DNA of 64,000 bases, taken from contig JBBELK010001477.1 of the NCBI GenBank assembly GCA_037783545.1, forward strand, positions 84,571 to 148,570, given 5' to 3'. Below the pieces are notes generated by a model. It saw only the letters and a list, made by a program, of their open reading frames with translations. It had not been told where the DNA came from and made no database searches. The translations under genes were made by a program, and so were the position numbers. The stretch comes from Henricia sp. BOLD:AAB3569. Taxonomy: Eukaryota > Echinodermata > Asteroidea > Spinulosida > Echinasteridae. This document shows positions 39,174-49,943 of the stretch, in pieces. Every line of letters begins with the position of its first letter. The first letter of the stretch is position 1.

Positions 39174-42100
39174 GAAATGACGGAGAAATTTCAGAGTTTA
39201 GGGAAAACGGAGCTCGGCTGCGTGGTTATTCCCCTAACCGTGGCTGTTGGGACACCCTGCGCCGCGCTGGTGTACATTTGTACGGCCGTTGACTCACCCC
39301 AGATTGTGACGGGAATTAGGTCAAAGTGTGTCCCAAATGCCGGCAAATTTGGAAATCAAGGAATTTTCCAACCAACTTCAAATTTTGCATGCTCCAAACT
39401 GTATATATTCCGCACTTGTCATGCAAAATTGACAGATTTTCGCTGGGAAATGACGGAGACATTTCAGAGTTTAGGGAAAACGGAGCTCGGCTGCGTGGTT
39501 ATTCCCCTGACCGTGGCTGTTGGGACACCCTGCGCATGCGCCGCGCTGGTGTACATTTGTACGGCCGTTGACTCACCCCAGATTGTGACGGGAATTAGGT
39601 CAAAGTGTGTCCCAAATGCCGGCAAATTTGGAAATCAAGGAATTTTCCAACCAACTTCAAATTTTGCATGCTCCAAACTGTATATATTCGGCACTTGTCA
39701 TGCAAAATTGACAGATTTTCGCTGGGAAATGACGGAGAAATTTCAGAGTTTAGGGAAAACGGAGCTCGGCTGCGTGGTTATTCCCCTAACCGTAGCTGTT
39801 GGGACACCCTGCGCCGCGCTGGTGTACATTTGTACGGCCGTTGACTCACCCCATATTGTGACGGGAATTAGGTCAAAGTGTGTCCCAAATGCCGGCAAAT
39901 TTGGAAATCAAGGAATTTTCCAACCAACTTCAAATTTTGCATGCTCCAAACTGTATATATTCCGCACTTGTCATGCAAAATTGACAGATTTTCGCTGGGA
40001 AATGACGGAGACATTTCAGAGTTTAGGGAAAACGGAGCTCGGCTGCGTGGTTATTCCCCTAACCGTGGCTGTTGGGACACCATGCGCATGCGCCGCGCTG
40101 GTGTACATTTGTACGGCCGTTGACTCACCCCAGATTGTGACGGGAATTAGGTCAAAGTGTGTCCCAAATGCCGGCAAATTTGGAAATCAAGGAATTTTCC
40201 AACCAACTTCAAATTTTGCATGCTCCAAACTGTATATATTCCGCACTTGTCATGCAAAATTGACAGATTTTCGCTGGGAAATGACGGAGAAATTTCAGAG
40301 TTTAGGGAAAACGAAGCTCGGCTGCGTGGTTATTCCCCTAACCGTGGCTGTTGGGACACCCTGCGCCGCGCTGGTGTACATTTGTATGGCCGTTGACTCA
40401 CCCCAGATTGTGACGGGAATTAGGTCAAAGTGTGTCCCAAATGCCGGCAAATTTGGAAATCAAGGAATTTTCCAACCAACTTCAAATTTTGCATGCTCCA
40501 AACTGTATATATTCCGCACTTGTCATGCAAAATTGACAGATTTTCGCTGTGAAATGACGGAGAAATTTCAGAGTTTAGGGAAAACGGAGCTCGGCTGCGT
40601 GGTTATTCCCCTAACCGTGGCTGTTGGGACACCCTGCGCATGCGCCGCGCTGGTGTACATTTGTACGGCCGTTGACTCACCCCAGATTGTGACGGGAATT
40701 AGCTCAAAGTGTTTCCCAAATGCCGGCAAATTTGGAAATCAAGGAATTTTCCAACCAACTTCAAATTTTGCATGCTCCAAACTGTATATATTCCGCACTT
40801 GTCATGGGAAATTGACAGATTTTCGCTGGGAAATGACGGAGAAATTTCAGAGTTTAGGGAAAACGGAGCTCGGCTGCGTGGTTATTCCCCTAACCGTGGC
40901 TGTTGGGACACCCTGCGCCGCGCTGGTGTACATTTGTACGGCCGTTGACTCACCCCAGATTGTGACGGGAATTAGGTCAAAGTGTGTCCCAAATGCCGGC
41001 AAATTTGGAAATCAAGGAATTGTCCAACCAACTTCAAATTTTGCATGCTCCAAACTGTATATATTCGGCACTTGTCATGCAAAATTGACAGATTTTCGCT
41101 GGGAAATGACGGAGAAATTTCAGAGTTTAGGGAAAACGGAGCTCGGCTGCGTGGTTATTCCCCTAACCGTGGCTGTTGGGACACCCTGCGCATGCGCCGC
41201 GCTGGTGTACATTTGTACGGCCGTTGACTCACCCCAGATTGTGACGGGAATTAGCTCAAAGTGTTTCCCAAATGCCGGCAAATTTGGAAATCAAGGAATT
41301 TTCCAACCAACTTCAAATTTTGCATGCTCCAAACTGTATATATTCCGCACTTGTCATGCAAAATTGACAGATTTTCGCTGGGAAATGACGGAGAAATTTC
41401 AGAGTTTAGGGAAAACGGAGCTCGGCTGCGTGGTTATTCCACTAACCGTGGCTGTTGGGACACCCTGCGCATGCGCCGCGCTTGTGTACATTTGTACGGC
41501 CGTTGACTCACCCCAGATTGTGACGGGAATTAGCTCAAAGTGTTTCCCAAATGCCGGCAAATTTGGAAATCAAGGAATTTTCCAACCAACTTCAAATTTT
41601 GCATGCTCCAAACTGTATATATTCCGCACTTGTCATGCAAAATTGACAGATTTTCGCTGGGAAATGACGGAGAAATTTCAGAGTTTAGGGAAAACGGAGC
41701 TCGGCTGCGTGGTTATTCCCCTAACCGTGGCTGTTGGGACACCCTGCGCATGCGCCGCGCTGGTGTACATTTATACGGCCGTTGACTCACCCCAGATTGT
41801 GACGGGAATTAGATCAAAGTGTGTCCCAAATGCCGGCAAATTTGGAAATCAAGGAATTTTCCAACCAACTTCAAATTTTGCATGCTCCAAACTGTATATA
41901 TTCCGCACTTGTCATGCAAAATTGACAGATTTTTGCTGGGAAATGACGGAGAAATTTCAGAGTTTAGAGAAAACGGAGCTCTGCTGCGTGGTTATTCCCC
42001 TAACCGTGGCTGTTGGGACACCCTGCGCCGCGCTGGTGTACATTTGTACGGCCGTTGACTCACCCCAGATTGTGACGGGAATTAGGTCAAAGTGTGTCCC

Positions 42101-42764
42101 AAATGCCGGCAAATTTGGAAATCAAGGAAATTTCCAACCAACTTCAAATTTTGCATGCTCCAAACTGTATATATTTCGCACTTGTCATGCAAAATTGACC
42201 GATTTTCGCTGGGAAATGACGGAGAAATTTCAGAGTTTAGGGAAAACGGAGCTCGGCTGCGTGGTTATTCCCCTAACCGTGGCTGTTGGGACACCCTGCG
42301 CATGCGCCGCGCTGGTGTACATTTGTACGGCCGTTGACTCACCCCAGATTGTGACGGGAATTAGGTCAAAGTGTGTCCCAAATGCCGGCAAATTTGGAAA
42401 TCAAGGAATTTTCCAACCAACTTCAAATTTTGCATGCTCCAAACTGTATATATTCCGCACTTGTCATGCAAAATTGACAGATTTTCGCTGGGAAATGACG
42501 GAGAAATTTCAGAGTTTAGGGAAAACGGAGCTCTGCTGCGTGGTTATTCCCCTAACCGTGGCTGTTGGGACACCCTGCGCCGCGCTGGTGTACATTTGTA
42601 CGGCCGTTGACTCACCCCAGATTGAGACGGGAATTAGGTCAAAGTGTGTCCCAAATGCCGGCAATTTTGGAAATCAAGGAATTTTCCAACCAACTTCAAA
42701 TTTTGCATGCTCCAAACTGTATATATTCCGCACTTGTCATGCAAAATTGACAGATTTTCGCTAG
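39174..42764 (+). repeat. Complete 13-monomer HOR unit (3591 bp), copy 2
   Basis: Types t1 to t13 occur once each, with the same monomer lengths as copy 1 at 20679-24269. By reading I found four differences from copy 1: G to T at 39854, A to G at 40808, G to T at 41483 and G to A at 41773. Others may have been missed. That is about 99.9% identity over 3.6 kb for units 18.5 kb apart. Confidence 0.94.
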
Positions 42765-45700
42765 GAAATGACGGAGAAATTTCAGAGTTTAGGGAAAACG
42801 GAGCTCGGCTGCGTGGTTATTCCCCTAACCGTGGCTGTTGGGACACCCTGCGCCGCGCTGGTGTACATTTGTACGGCCGTTGACTCACCCCAGATTGTGA
42901 CGGGAATTAGGTCAAAGTGTGTCCCAAATGCCGGCAAATTTGGAAATCAAGGAATTTTCCAACCAACTTCAAATTTTGCATGCTCCAAACTGTATATATT
43001 CCGCACTTGTCATGCAAAATTGACAGATTTTCGCTGGGAAATGACGGAGACATTTCAGAGTTTAGGGAAAACGGAGCTCGGCTGCGTGGTTATTCCCCTA
43101 ACCGTGGCTGTTGGGACACCATGCGCATGCGCCGCGCTGGTGTACATTTGTACGGCCGTTGACTCACCCCAGATTGTGACGGGAATTAGGTCAAAGTGTG
43201 TCCCAAATGCCGGCAAATTTGGAAATCAAGGAATTTTCCAACCAACTTCAAATTTTGCATGCTCCAAACTGTATATATTCCGCACTTGTCATGCAAAATT
43301 GACAGATTTTCGCTGGGAAATGACGGAGAAATTTCAGAGTTTAGGGAAAACGAAGCTCGGCTGCGTGGTTATTCCCCTAACCGTGGCTGTTGGGACACCC
43401 TGCGCCGCGCTGGTGTACATTTGTATGGCCGTTGACTCACCCCAGATTGTGACGGGAATTAGGTCAAAGTGTGTCCCAAATGCCGGCAAATTTGGAAATC
43501 AAGGAATTTTCCAACCAACTTCAAATTTTGCATGCTCCAAACTGTATATATTCCGCACTTGTCATGCAAAATTGACAGATTTTCGCTGTGAAATGACGGA
43601 TAAATTTCAGAGTTTAGGGAAAACGGAGCTCGGCTGCGTGGTTATTCCCCTAACCGTGGCTGTTGGGACACCCTGCGCATGCGCCGCGCTGGTGTACATT
43701 TGTACGGCCGTTGACTCACCCCAGATTGTGACGGGAATTAGCTCAAAGTGTTTCCCAAATGCCGGCAAATTTGGAAATCAAGGAATTTTCCAACCAACTT
43801 CAAATTTTGCATGCTCCAAACTGTATATATTCCGCACTTGTCATGGAAAATTGACAGATTTTCGCTGGGAAATGACGGAGAAATTTCAGAGTTTAGGGAA
43901 AACGGAGCTCGGCTGCGTGGTTAGTCCCCTAACCGTGGCTGTTGGGACACCCTGCGCCGCGCTGGTGTACATTTGTACGGCCGTTGACTCACCCCAGATT
44001 GTGACGGGAATTAGGTCAAAGTGTGTCCCAAATGCCGGCAAATTTGGAAATCAAGGAATTGTCCAACCAACTTCAAATTTTGCATGCTCCAAACTGTATA
44101 TATTCGGCACTTGTCATGCAAAATTGACAGATTTTCGCTGGGAAATGACGGAGAAATTTCAGAGTTTAGGGAAAACGGAGCTCGGCTGCGTGGTTATTCC
44201 CCTAACCGTGGCTGTTGGGACACCCTGCGCCGCGCTGGTGTACATTTGTACGGCCGTTGACTCACCCCAGATTGTGACGGGAATTAGGTCAAAGTGTGTC
44301 CCAAATGCCGGCAAATTTGGAAATCAAGGAATTTTCCAACCAACTTCAAATTTTGCATGCTCCAAACTGTATATATTCCGCACTTGTCATGCAAAATTGA
44401 CAGATTTTCGCTGGGAAATGACGGAGAAATTTCAGAGTTTAGGGAAAACGGAGCTCGGCTGCGTGGTTATTCCCCTAACCGTGGCTGTTGGGACACCCTG
44501 CGCATGCGCCGCGCTGGTGTACATTTGTACGGCCGTTGACTCACCCCAGATTGTGACGGGAATTAGGTCAAAGTGTGTCCCAAATGCCGGCAAATTTGGA
44601 AATCAAGGAATTGTCCAACCAACTTCAAATTTTGCATGCTCCAAACTGTATATATTCCGCACTTGTCATGCAAAATTGACAGATTTTCGCTGGGAAATGA
44701 CGGAGACATTTCAGAGTTTAGGGAAAACGGAGCTCGGCTGCGTGGTTATTCCCCTAACCGTGGCTGTTGGGACACCATGCGCATGCGCCGCGCTGGTGTA
44801 CATTTGTACGGCCGTTGACTCACCCCAGATTGTGACGGGAATTAGGTCAAAGTGTGTCCCAAATGCCGGCAAATTTGGAAATCAAGGAATTTTCCAACCA
44901 ACTTCAAATTTTGCATGCTCCAAACTGTATATATTCCGCACTTGTCATGCAAAATTGACAGATTTTCGCTGGGAAATGACGGAGAAATTTCAGAGTTTAG
45001 GGAAAACGAAGCTCGGCTGCGTGGTTATTCCCCTAACCGTGGCTGTTGGGACACCCTGCGCCGCGCTGGTGTACATTTGTATGGCCGTTGACTCACCCCA
45101 GATTGTGACGGGAATTAGGTCAAAGTGTGTCCCAAATGCCGGCAAATTTGGAAATCAAGGAATTTTCCAACCAACTTCAAATTTTGCATGCTCCAAACTG
45201 TATATATTCCGCACTTGTCATGCAAAATTGACAGATTTTCGCTGTGAAATGACGGAGAAATTTCAGAGTTTAGGGAAAACGGAGCTCGGCTGCGTGGTTA
45301 TTCCCCTAACCGTGGCTGTTGGGACACCCTGCGCATGCGCCGCGCTGGTGTACATTTGTACGGCCGTTGACTCACCCCAGATTGTGACGGGAATTAGCTC
45401 AAAGTGTTTCCCAAATGCCGGCAAATTTGGAAATCAAGGAATTTTCCAACCAACTTCAAATTTTGCATGCTCCAAACTGTATATATTCCGCACTTGTCAT
45501 GGAAAATTGACAGATTTTCGCTGGGAAATGACGGAGAAATTTCAGAGTTTAGGGAAAACGGAGCTCGGCTGCGTGGTTATTCCCCTAACCGTGGCTGTTG
45601 GGACACCCTGCGCCGCGCTGGTGTACATTTGTACGGCCGTTGACTCACCCCAGATTGTGACGGGAATTAGGTCAAAGTGTGTCCCAAATGCAGGCAAATT

Positions 45701-48575
45701 TGGAAATCAAGGAATTTTCCAACCAACTTCAAATTTTGCATGCTCCAAACTGTATATATTCCGCACTTGTCATGCAAAATTGACAGATTTTCGCTGGGAA
45801 ATGACGGAGAAATTTCAGAGTTTAGGGAAAACGGAGCTCGGCTGCGTGGTTATTCCCCTAACCGTGGCTGTTGGGACACCCTGCGCATGCGCCGCGCTGG
45901 TGTACATTTGTACGGCCGTTGACTCACCCCAGATTGTGACGGGAATTAGGTCAAAGTGTGTCCCAAATGCCGGCAAATTTGGAAATCAAGGAATTGTCCA
46001 ACCAACTTCAAATTTTGCATGCTCCAAACTGTATATATTCCGCACTTGTCATGCAAAATTGACAGATTTTCGCTCGGAAATGACGGAGAAATTTCAGAGT
46101 TTAGGGAAAACGGAGCTCGGCTGCGTGGTTATTCCCCTAACCGTGGCTGTTGGGACACCCTGCGTCGCGCTGGTGTACATTTGTACGGCCGTTGACTCAC
46201 CCCAGATTGTGACGGGAATTAGGTCAAAGTGTGTCCCAAATGCCGGCAAATTTGGAAATCAAGGAATTTTCCAACCAACTTCAAATTTCGCATGCTCCAA
46301 ACTGTATATATTTCGCACTTGTCATGCAAAATTGACAGATTTTCGCTGGGAAATGACGGAGAAATTTCAGAGTTTAGGGAAAACGGAGCTCGGCTGCGTG
46401 GTTATTCCCCTAACCGTGGCTGTTGGGACACCCTGCACATGCGCCGCGCTGGTGTACATTTGTACGGCCGTTGACTCACCCCAGATTGTGACGGGAATTA
46501 GGTCAAAGTGTGTCCCAAATGCCGGCAAATTTGGAAATCAAGGAATTTTCCAACCAACTTCAAATTTTGCATGCTCCAAACTGTATATATTCCGCACTTG
46601 TCATGCAAAATTGACAGATTTTCGCTGGGAAATGACGGAGAAATTTCAGAGTTTAGGGAAAACGGAGCTCGGCTGCGTGGTTATTCCCCTAACCGTGGCT
46701 GTTGGGACACCCTGCGCATGCGCCGCGCTGGTGTACATTTGTACGGCCGTTGACTCACCCCAGATTGTGACGGGAATTAGGTCAAAGTGTGTCCCAAATG
46801 CCGGCAAATTTGGAAATCAAGGAATTTTCCAACCAACTTCAAATTTTGCATGCTCCAAACTGTATATATTCCGCACTTGTCATGCAAAATTGACAGATTT
46901 TCGCTGGGAAATGACGGAGAAATTTCAGAGTTTAGGGAAAACGGAGCTCGGCTGCATGGTTATTCCCCTAACCGTGGCTGTTGGGACACCCTGCGCATGC
47001 GCCGCGCTGGTGTACATTTGTACGGCCGTTGACTCACCCCAGATTGTGACGGGAATTAGGTCAAAGTGTGTCCCAAATGCCGGCAAATTTGGAAATCAAG
47101 GAATTTTCCAACCAACTTCAAATTGTGCATGCTCCAAACTGTATATATTCCGCACTTGTCATGCAAAATTGACAGATTTTCACTGGGAAATGACGGAGAA
47201 ATTTCAGAGTTTAGGGAAAACGGAGCTCGGCTGCGTGGTTATTCCCCTAACCGTGGCTGTTGGGACACCCTGCGCCGCGCTGGTGTACATTTGTACGGCC
47301 GTTGACTCACCCCAGATTGTGACGAGAATTAGGTCAAAGTGTGTCCCAAATGCCGGCAAATTTGGAAATCAAGGAATTGTCCAACCAACTTCAAATTTTG
47401 CATGCTCCAAACTGTATATATTCCGCACTTGTCATGCAAAATTGACAGATTTTCGCTGGGAAATGACGGAGAAATTTCAGAGTTTAGGGAAAACGGAGCT
47501 CGGCTGCATGGTTATTCCCCTAACCGTGGCTGTTGGGACACCCTGCGCATGCGCCGCGCTGGTGTACATTTGTACGGCCGTTGACTCACCCCAGATTGTG
47601 ACGGGAATTAGGTCAAAGTGTGTCCCAAATGCCGGAAAATTTGGAAATCAAGGAATTTTCCAACCAACTTCAAATTTTGCATGCTCCAAACTGTATATAT
47701 TCCGCACTTGTCATGCAAAATTGACAGATTTTCGCTGGGAAATGACGGAGAAATTTCAGAGTTTAGGGAAAACGGAGCTCGGCTGCGTGGTTATTCCCCT
47801 AACCGTGGCTGTTGGGACACCCTGCGCATGCGCCGCGCTGGTGTACATTTGTACGGCCGTTGACTCACCCCAGATTGTGACGGGAATTAGGTCAAAGTGT
47901 GTCCCAAATGCCGGCAAATTTGGAAATCAAGGAATTGTCCAACCAACTTCAAATTTTGCATGCTCCAAACTGTATATATTCCGCACTTGTCATGCAAAAT
48001 TGACAGATTTTCGCTGGGAAATGACGGAGACATTTCAGAGCTTAGGGAAAACGGAGCTCGGCTGCGTGGTTATTCCCCTAACCGTGGCTGTTGGGACACC
48101 ATGCGCATGCGCCGCGCTGGTGTACATTTGTACGGCCGTTGACTCACCCCAGATTGTGACGGGAATTAGGTCAAAGTGTGTCCCAAATGCCGGCAAATTT
48201 GGAAATCAAGGAATTTTCCAACCAACTTCAAATTTTGCATGCTCCAAACTGTATATATTTCGCACTTGTCATGCAAAATTGACAGATTTTCGCTGGGAAA
48301 TGACGGAGAAATTTCAGAGTTTAGGGAAAACGGAGCTCGGCTGCGTGGTTATTCCCCTAACCGTGGCTGTTGGGACACCCTGCACATGCGCCGCGCTGGT
48401 GTACATTTGTACGGCCGTTGACTCACCCCAGATTGTGACGGGAATTAGGTCAAAGTGTGTCCCAAATGCCGGCAAATTTGGAAATCAAGGAATTTTCCAA
48501 CCAACTTCAAATTTTGCATGCTCCAAACTGTATATATTCCGCACTTGTCATGCAAAATTGACAGATTTTCGCTAG
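42765..48575 (+). repeat. Transition block between zones B and C, 21 monomers (5811 bp)
   Basis: The first part is zone B: t1, t4, t5, t6 (with GATAAATTTC), t7 (with GGTTAGTCCCC), a plain 273 unit, an AATTGTCC 279 unit, t4, t5, t6. From about 45525 the types change: markers CCCTGCACATG (46435, 48383), GGCTGCATGG (46950, 47505) and TATTTCGC appear, as in zone C. Private changes include TTCGCTCGG (46074), TGCGTCGCG (46163), TTTTCACTGG (47180), GACGAGAATT (47332) and GCCGGAAAA (47635). The block ends in TAG at 48573-48575. Confidence 0.88.
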
Positions 48576-49672
48576 GAAATGACGGAGAAATTTCAGAGTT
48601 TAGGGAAAACGGAGCTCGGCTGCGTGGTTATTCCCCTAACCGTGGCTGTTGGGACACCCTGCGCCGCGCTGGTGTACATTTGTACGGCCGTTGACTCACC
48701 CCAGATTGTGACGGGAATTAGGTCAAAGTGTGTCCCAAATGCCGGCAAATTTGGAAATCAAGGAATTGTCCAACCAACTTCAAATTTTGCATGCTCCAAA
48801 CTGTATATATTCCGCACTTGTCATGCAAAATTGACAGATTTTCGCTGGGAAATGACGGAGAAATTTCAGAGTTTAGGGAAAACGGAGCTCGGCTGCGTGG
48901 TTATTCCCCTAACCGTGGCTGTTGGGACACCCTGCGCATGCGCCGCGCTGGTGTACATTTGTACGGCCGTTGACTCACCCCAGATTGTGACGGGAATTAG
49001 GTCAAAGTGTGTCCTAAATGCCGGCAAATTTGGAAATCAAGGAATTTTCCAACCAACTTCAAATTTTGCATGCTCCAAACTGTATATATTCCGCACTTGT
49101 CATGCAAAATTGACAGATTTTCGCTGGGAAATGACGGAGAAATTTCAGAGTTTAGGGAAAACGGAGCTCGGCTGCATGGTTATTCCCCTAACCGTGGCTG
49201 TTGGGACACCCTGCGCATGCGCCGCGCTGGTGTACATTTGTACGGCCGTTGACTCACCCCAGATTGTGACGGGAATTAGTTCAAAGTGTGTCCCAAATGC
49301 CGGCAAATTTGGAAATCAAGGAATTTTCCAACCAACTTCAAATTTTGCATGCTCCAAACTGTATATATTCCGCACTTGTCATGCAAAATTGACAGATTTT
49401 CGCTGGGAAATGACTGAGAAATTTCAGAGTTTAGGGAAAACGGAGCTCGGCTGCGTGGTTATTCCACTAACCGTGGCTGTTGGGACACCCTGCGCATGCG
49501 CTGGTGTACATTTCTACGGCCGTTGACTCACCCCAGATTGTGACGGGAATTAGGTCAAAGTGTGTCCCAAATGCCGGCAAATTTGGAAATCAAGGAATTT
49601 TCCAACCAACTTCAAATTTTGCATGCTCCAAACTGTATATATTTCGCACTTGTCATGCAAAATTGACAGATT

Positions 49673-49691
49673 TTCGCTGGGAAATGACGGA
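49673..49691 (+). other. CENP-B-box-like stretch at the monomer junction (weak)
   Basis: The stretch TTCGCTGGGAAATGACGGA resembles the mammalian CENP-B box core (TTCG, four bases, A, two bases, CGGG), but has about four extra bases between the TTCG and CGG halves and ends CGGA. It is present in almost every monomer; the t10 (TTTTTGCTGG) and TAG variants alter it. I regard it as a resemblance, not an established box. Confidence 0.2.
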
Positions 49692-49730
49692 GAAATTTCA
49701 GAGTTTAGGGAAAACGGAGCTCGGCTGCGT

Positions 49731-49746
49731 GGTTATTCCCCTAACC
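49731..49746. repeat. 5-bp dyad GGTTA / TAACC (representative copy)
   Basis: GGTTA and TAACC flank a 6-nt spacer and could form a small hairpin. In the variants CTGACC and CTAAGC one pair is lost. It is too short to assign a function. Confidence 0.5.
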
Positions 49747-49764
49747 GTGGCTGTTGGGACACCC

Positions 49765-49780
49765 TGCGCATGCGCCGCGC
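49765..49780. other. GC-rich slippage hotspot TGCGCATGCGCCGCGC
   Basis: All three monomer length classes differ only here. The site holds TGCGC twice (with a 1-bp gap) and GCGC three times, includes the palindrome GCGCATGCGC, and has 11 bp of strictly alternating pyrimidine-purine. Such sequence is prone to slippage and to Z-form DNA; this is general knowledge applied here. Loss of 6 bp gives the 273-bp class and loss of 5 bp gives the 274-bp class. Confidence 0.85.
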
Positions 49781-49861
49781 TGGTGTACATTTGTACGGCC
49801 GTTGACTCACCCCAGATTGTGACGGGAATTAGGTCAAAGTGTGTCCCAAATGCCGGCAAAT

Positions 49862-49884
49862 TTGGAAATCAAGGAATTTTCCAA
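49862..49884. repeat. 7-bp dyad TTGGAAA / TTTCCAA (representative copy)
   Basis: Perfect 7-bp arms at 49862-49868 and 49878-49884 with a 9-bp spacer. The AATTGTCC and AATTATCC variants break one base pair; the GGAAATTTCC variant of t11 keeps it. Confidence 0.65.
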
Positions 49885-49893
49885 CCAACTTCA

Positions 49894-49943
49894 AATTTTG
49901 CATGCTCCAAACTGTATATATTCCGCACTTGTCATGCAAAATT
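49894..49943. repeat. 11-bp inverted repeat enclosing TATATA (in every monomer; representative copy)
   Basis: AATTTTGCATG at 49894-49904 and CATGCAAAATT at 49933-49943 are perfect reverse complements separated by 28 bp. TATATA at 49915-49920 lies in the spacer. The arms are intact in most monomers. They are broken in the GAAGGC variants (left arm), the CATGGAAA variants (right arm, zone B t6) and AATTGTGCATG (47124, 58199). Cruciform formation, protein binding or a promoter role are possible, but this is inference. Confidence 0.75.

Larger units (their letters stand above)
14886..42764 (+). repeat. Zone B: higher-order repeat domain based on a 13-monomer, 3591-bp unit
   Basis: 101 monomers fall into eight successive units, all but one bounded by a TAG-ending t13 monomer. 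Unit sizes are 9, 12, 13, 9, 18, 18, 9 and 13 monomers. Corresponding types in different units share the same private substitutions, which is the defining property of HOR organisation. No indels interrupt any unit. Zone-specific markers are TTTTTGCTGG, TTTAGAGAAA, GAGCTCTGC, ATTGAGACGG and GCAATTTTGG. Confidence 0.93.

Noticed and set aside
42768-48575. Single ORF of 1935 codons, and similar giant ORFs (for example 26754-31718, 31722-36692) as repeat-protein genes
   Set aside because: They begin and end wherever a type carries TAG, and they share no promoter, start context or end. The sequence is the same satellite as outside them, and most type-defining changes alter the amino acid, as expected without coding constraint.
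49731-49770. Pol III (tRNA-like) A and B boxes suggesting SINE origin
   Set aside because: GGTTATTCCCC resembles a B box only at its ends and no A box lies upstream at a proper distance.
49933-49943. POU octamer site in CATGCAAAATT
   Set aside because: ATGCAAAA differs from ATGCAAAT at the last base; such short matches are expected by chance.
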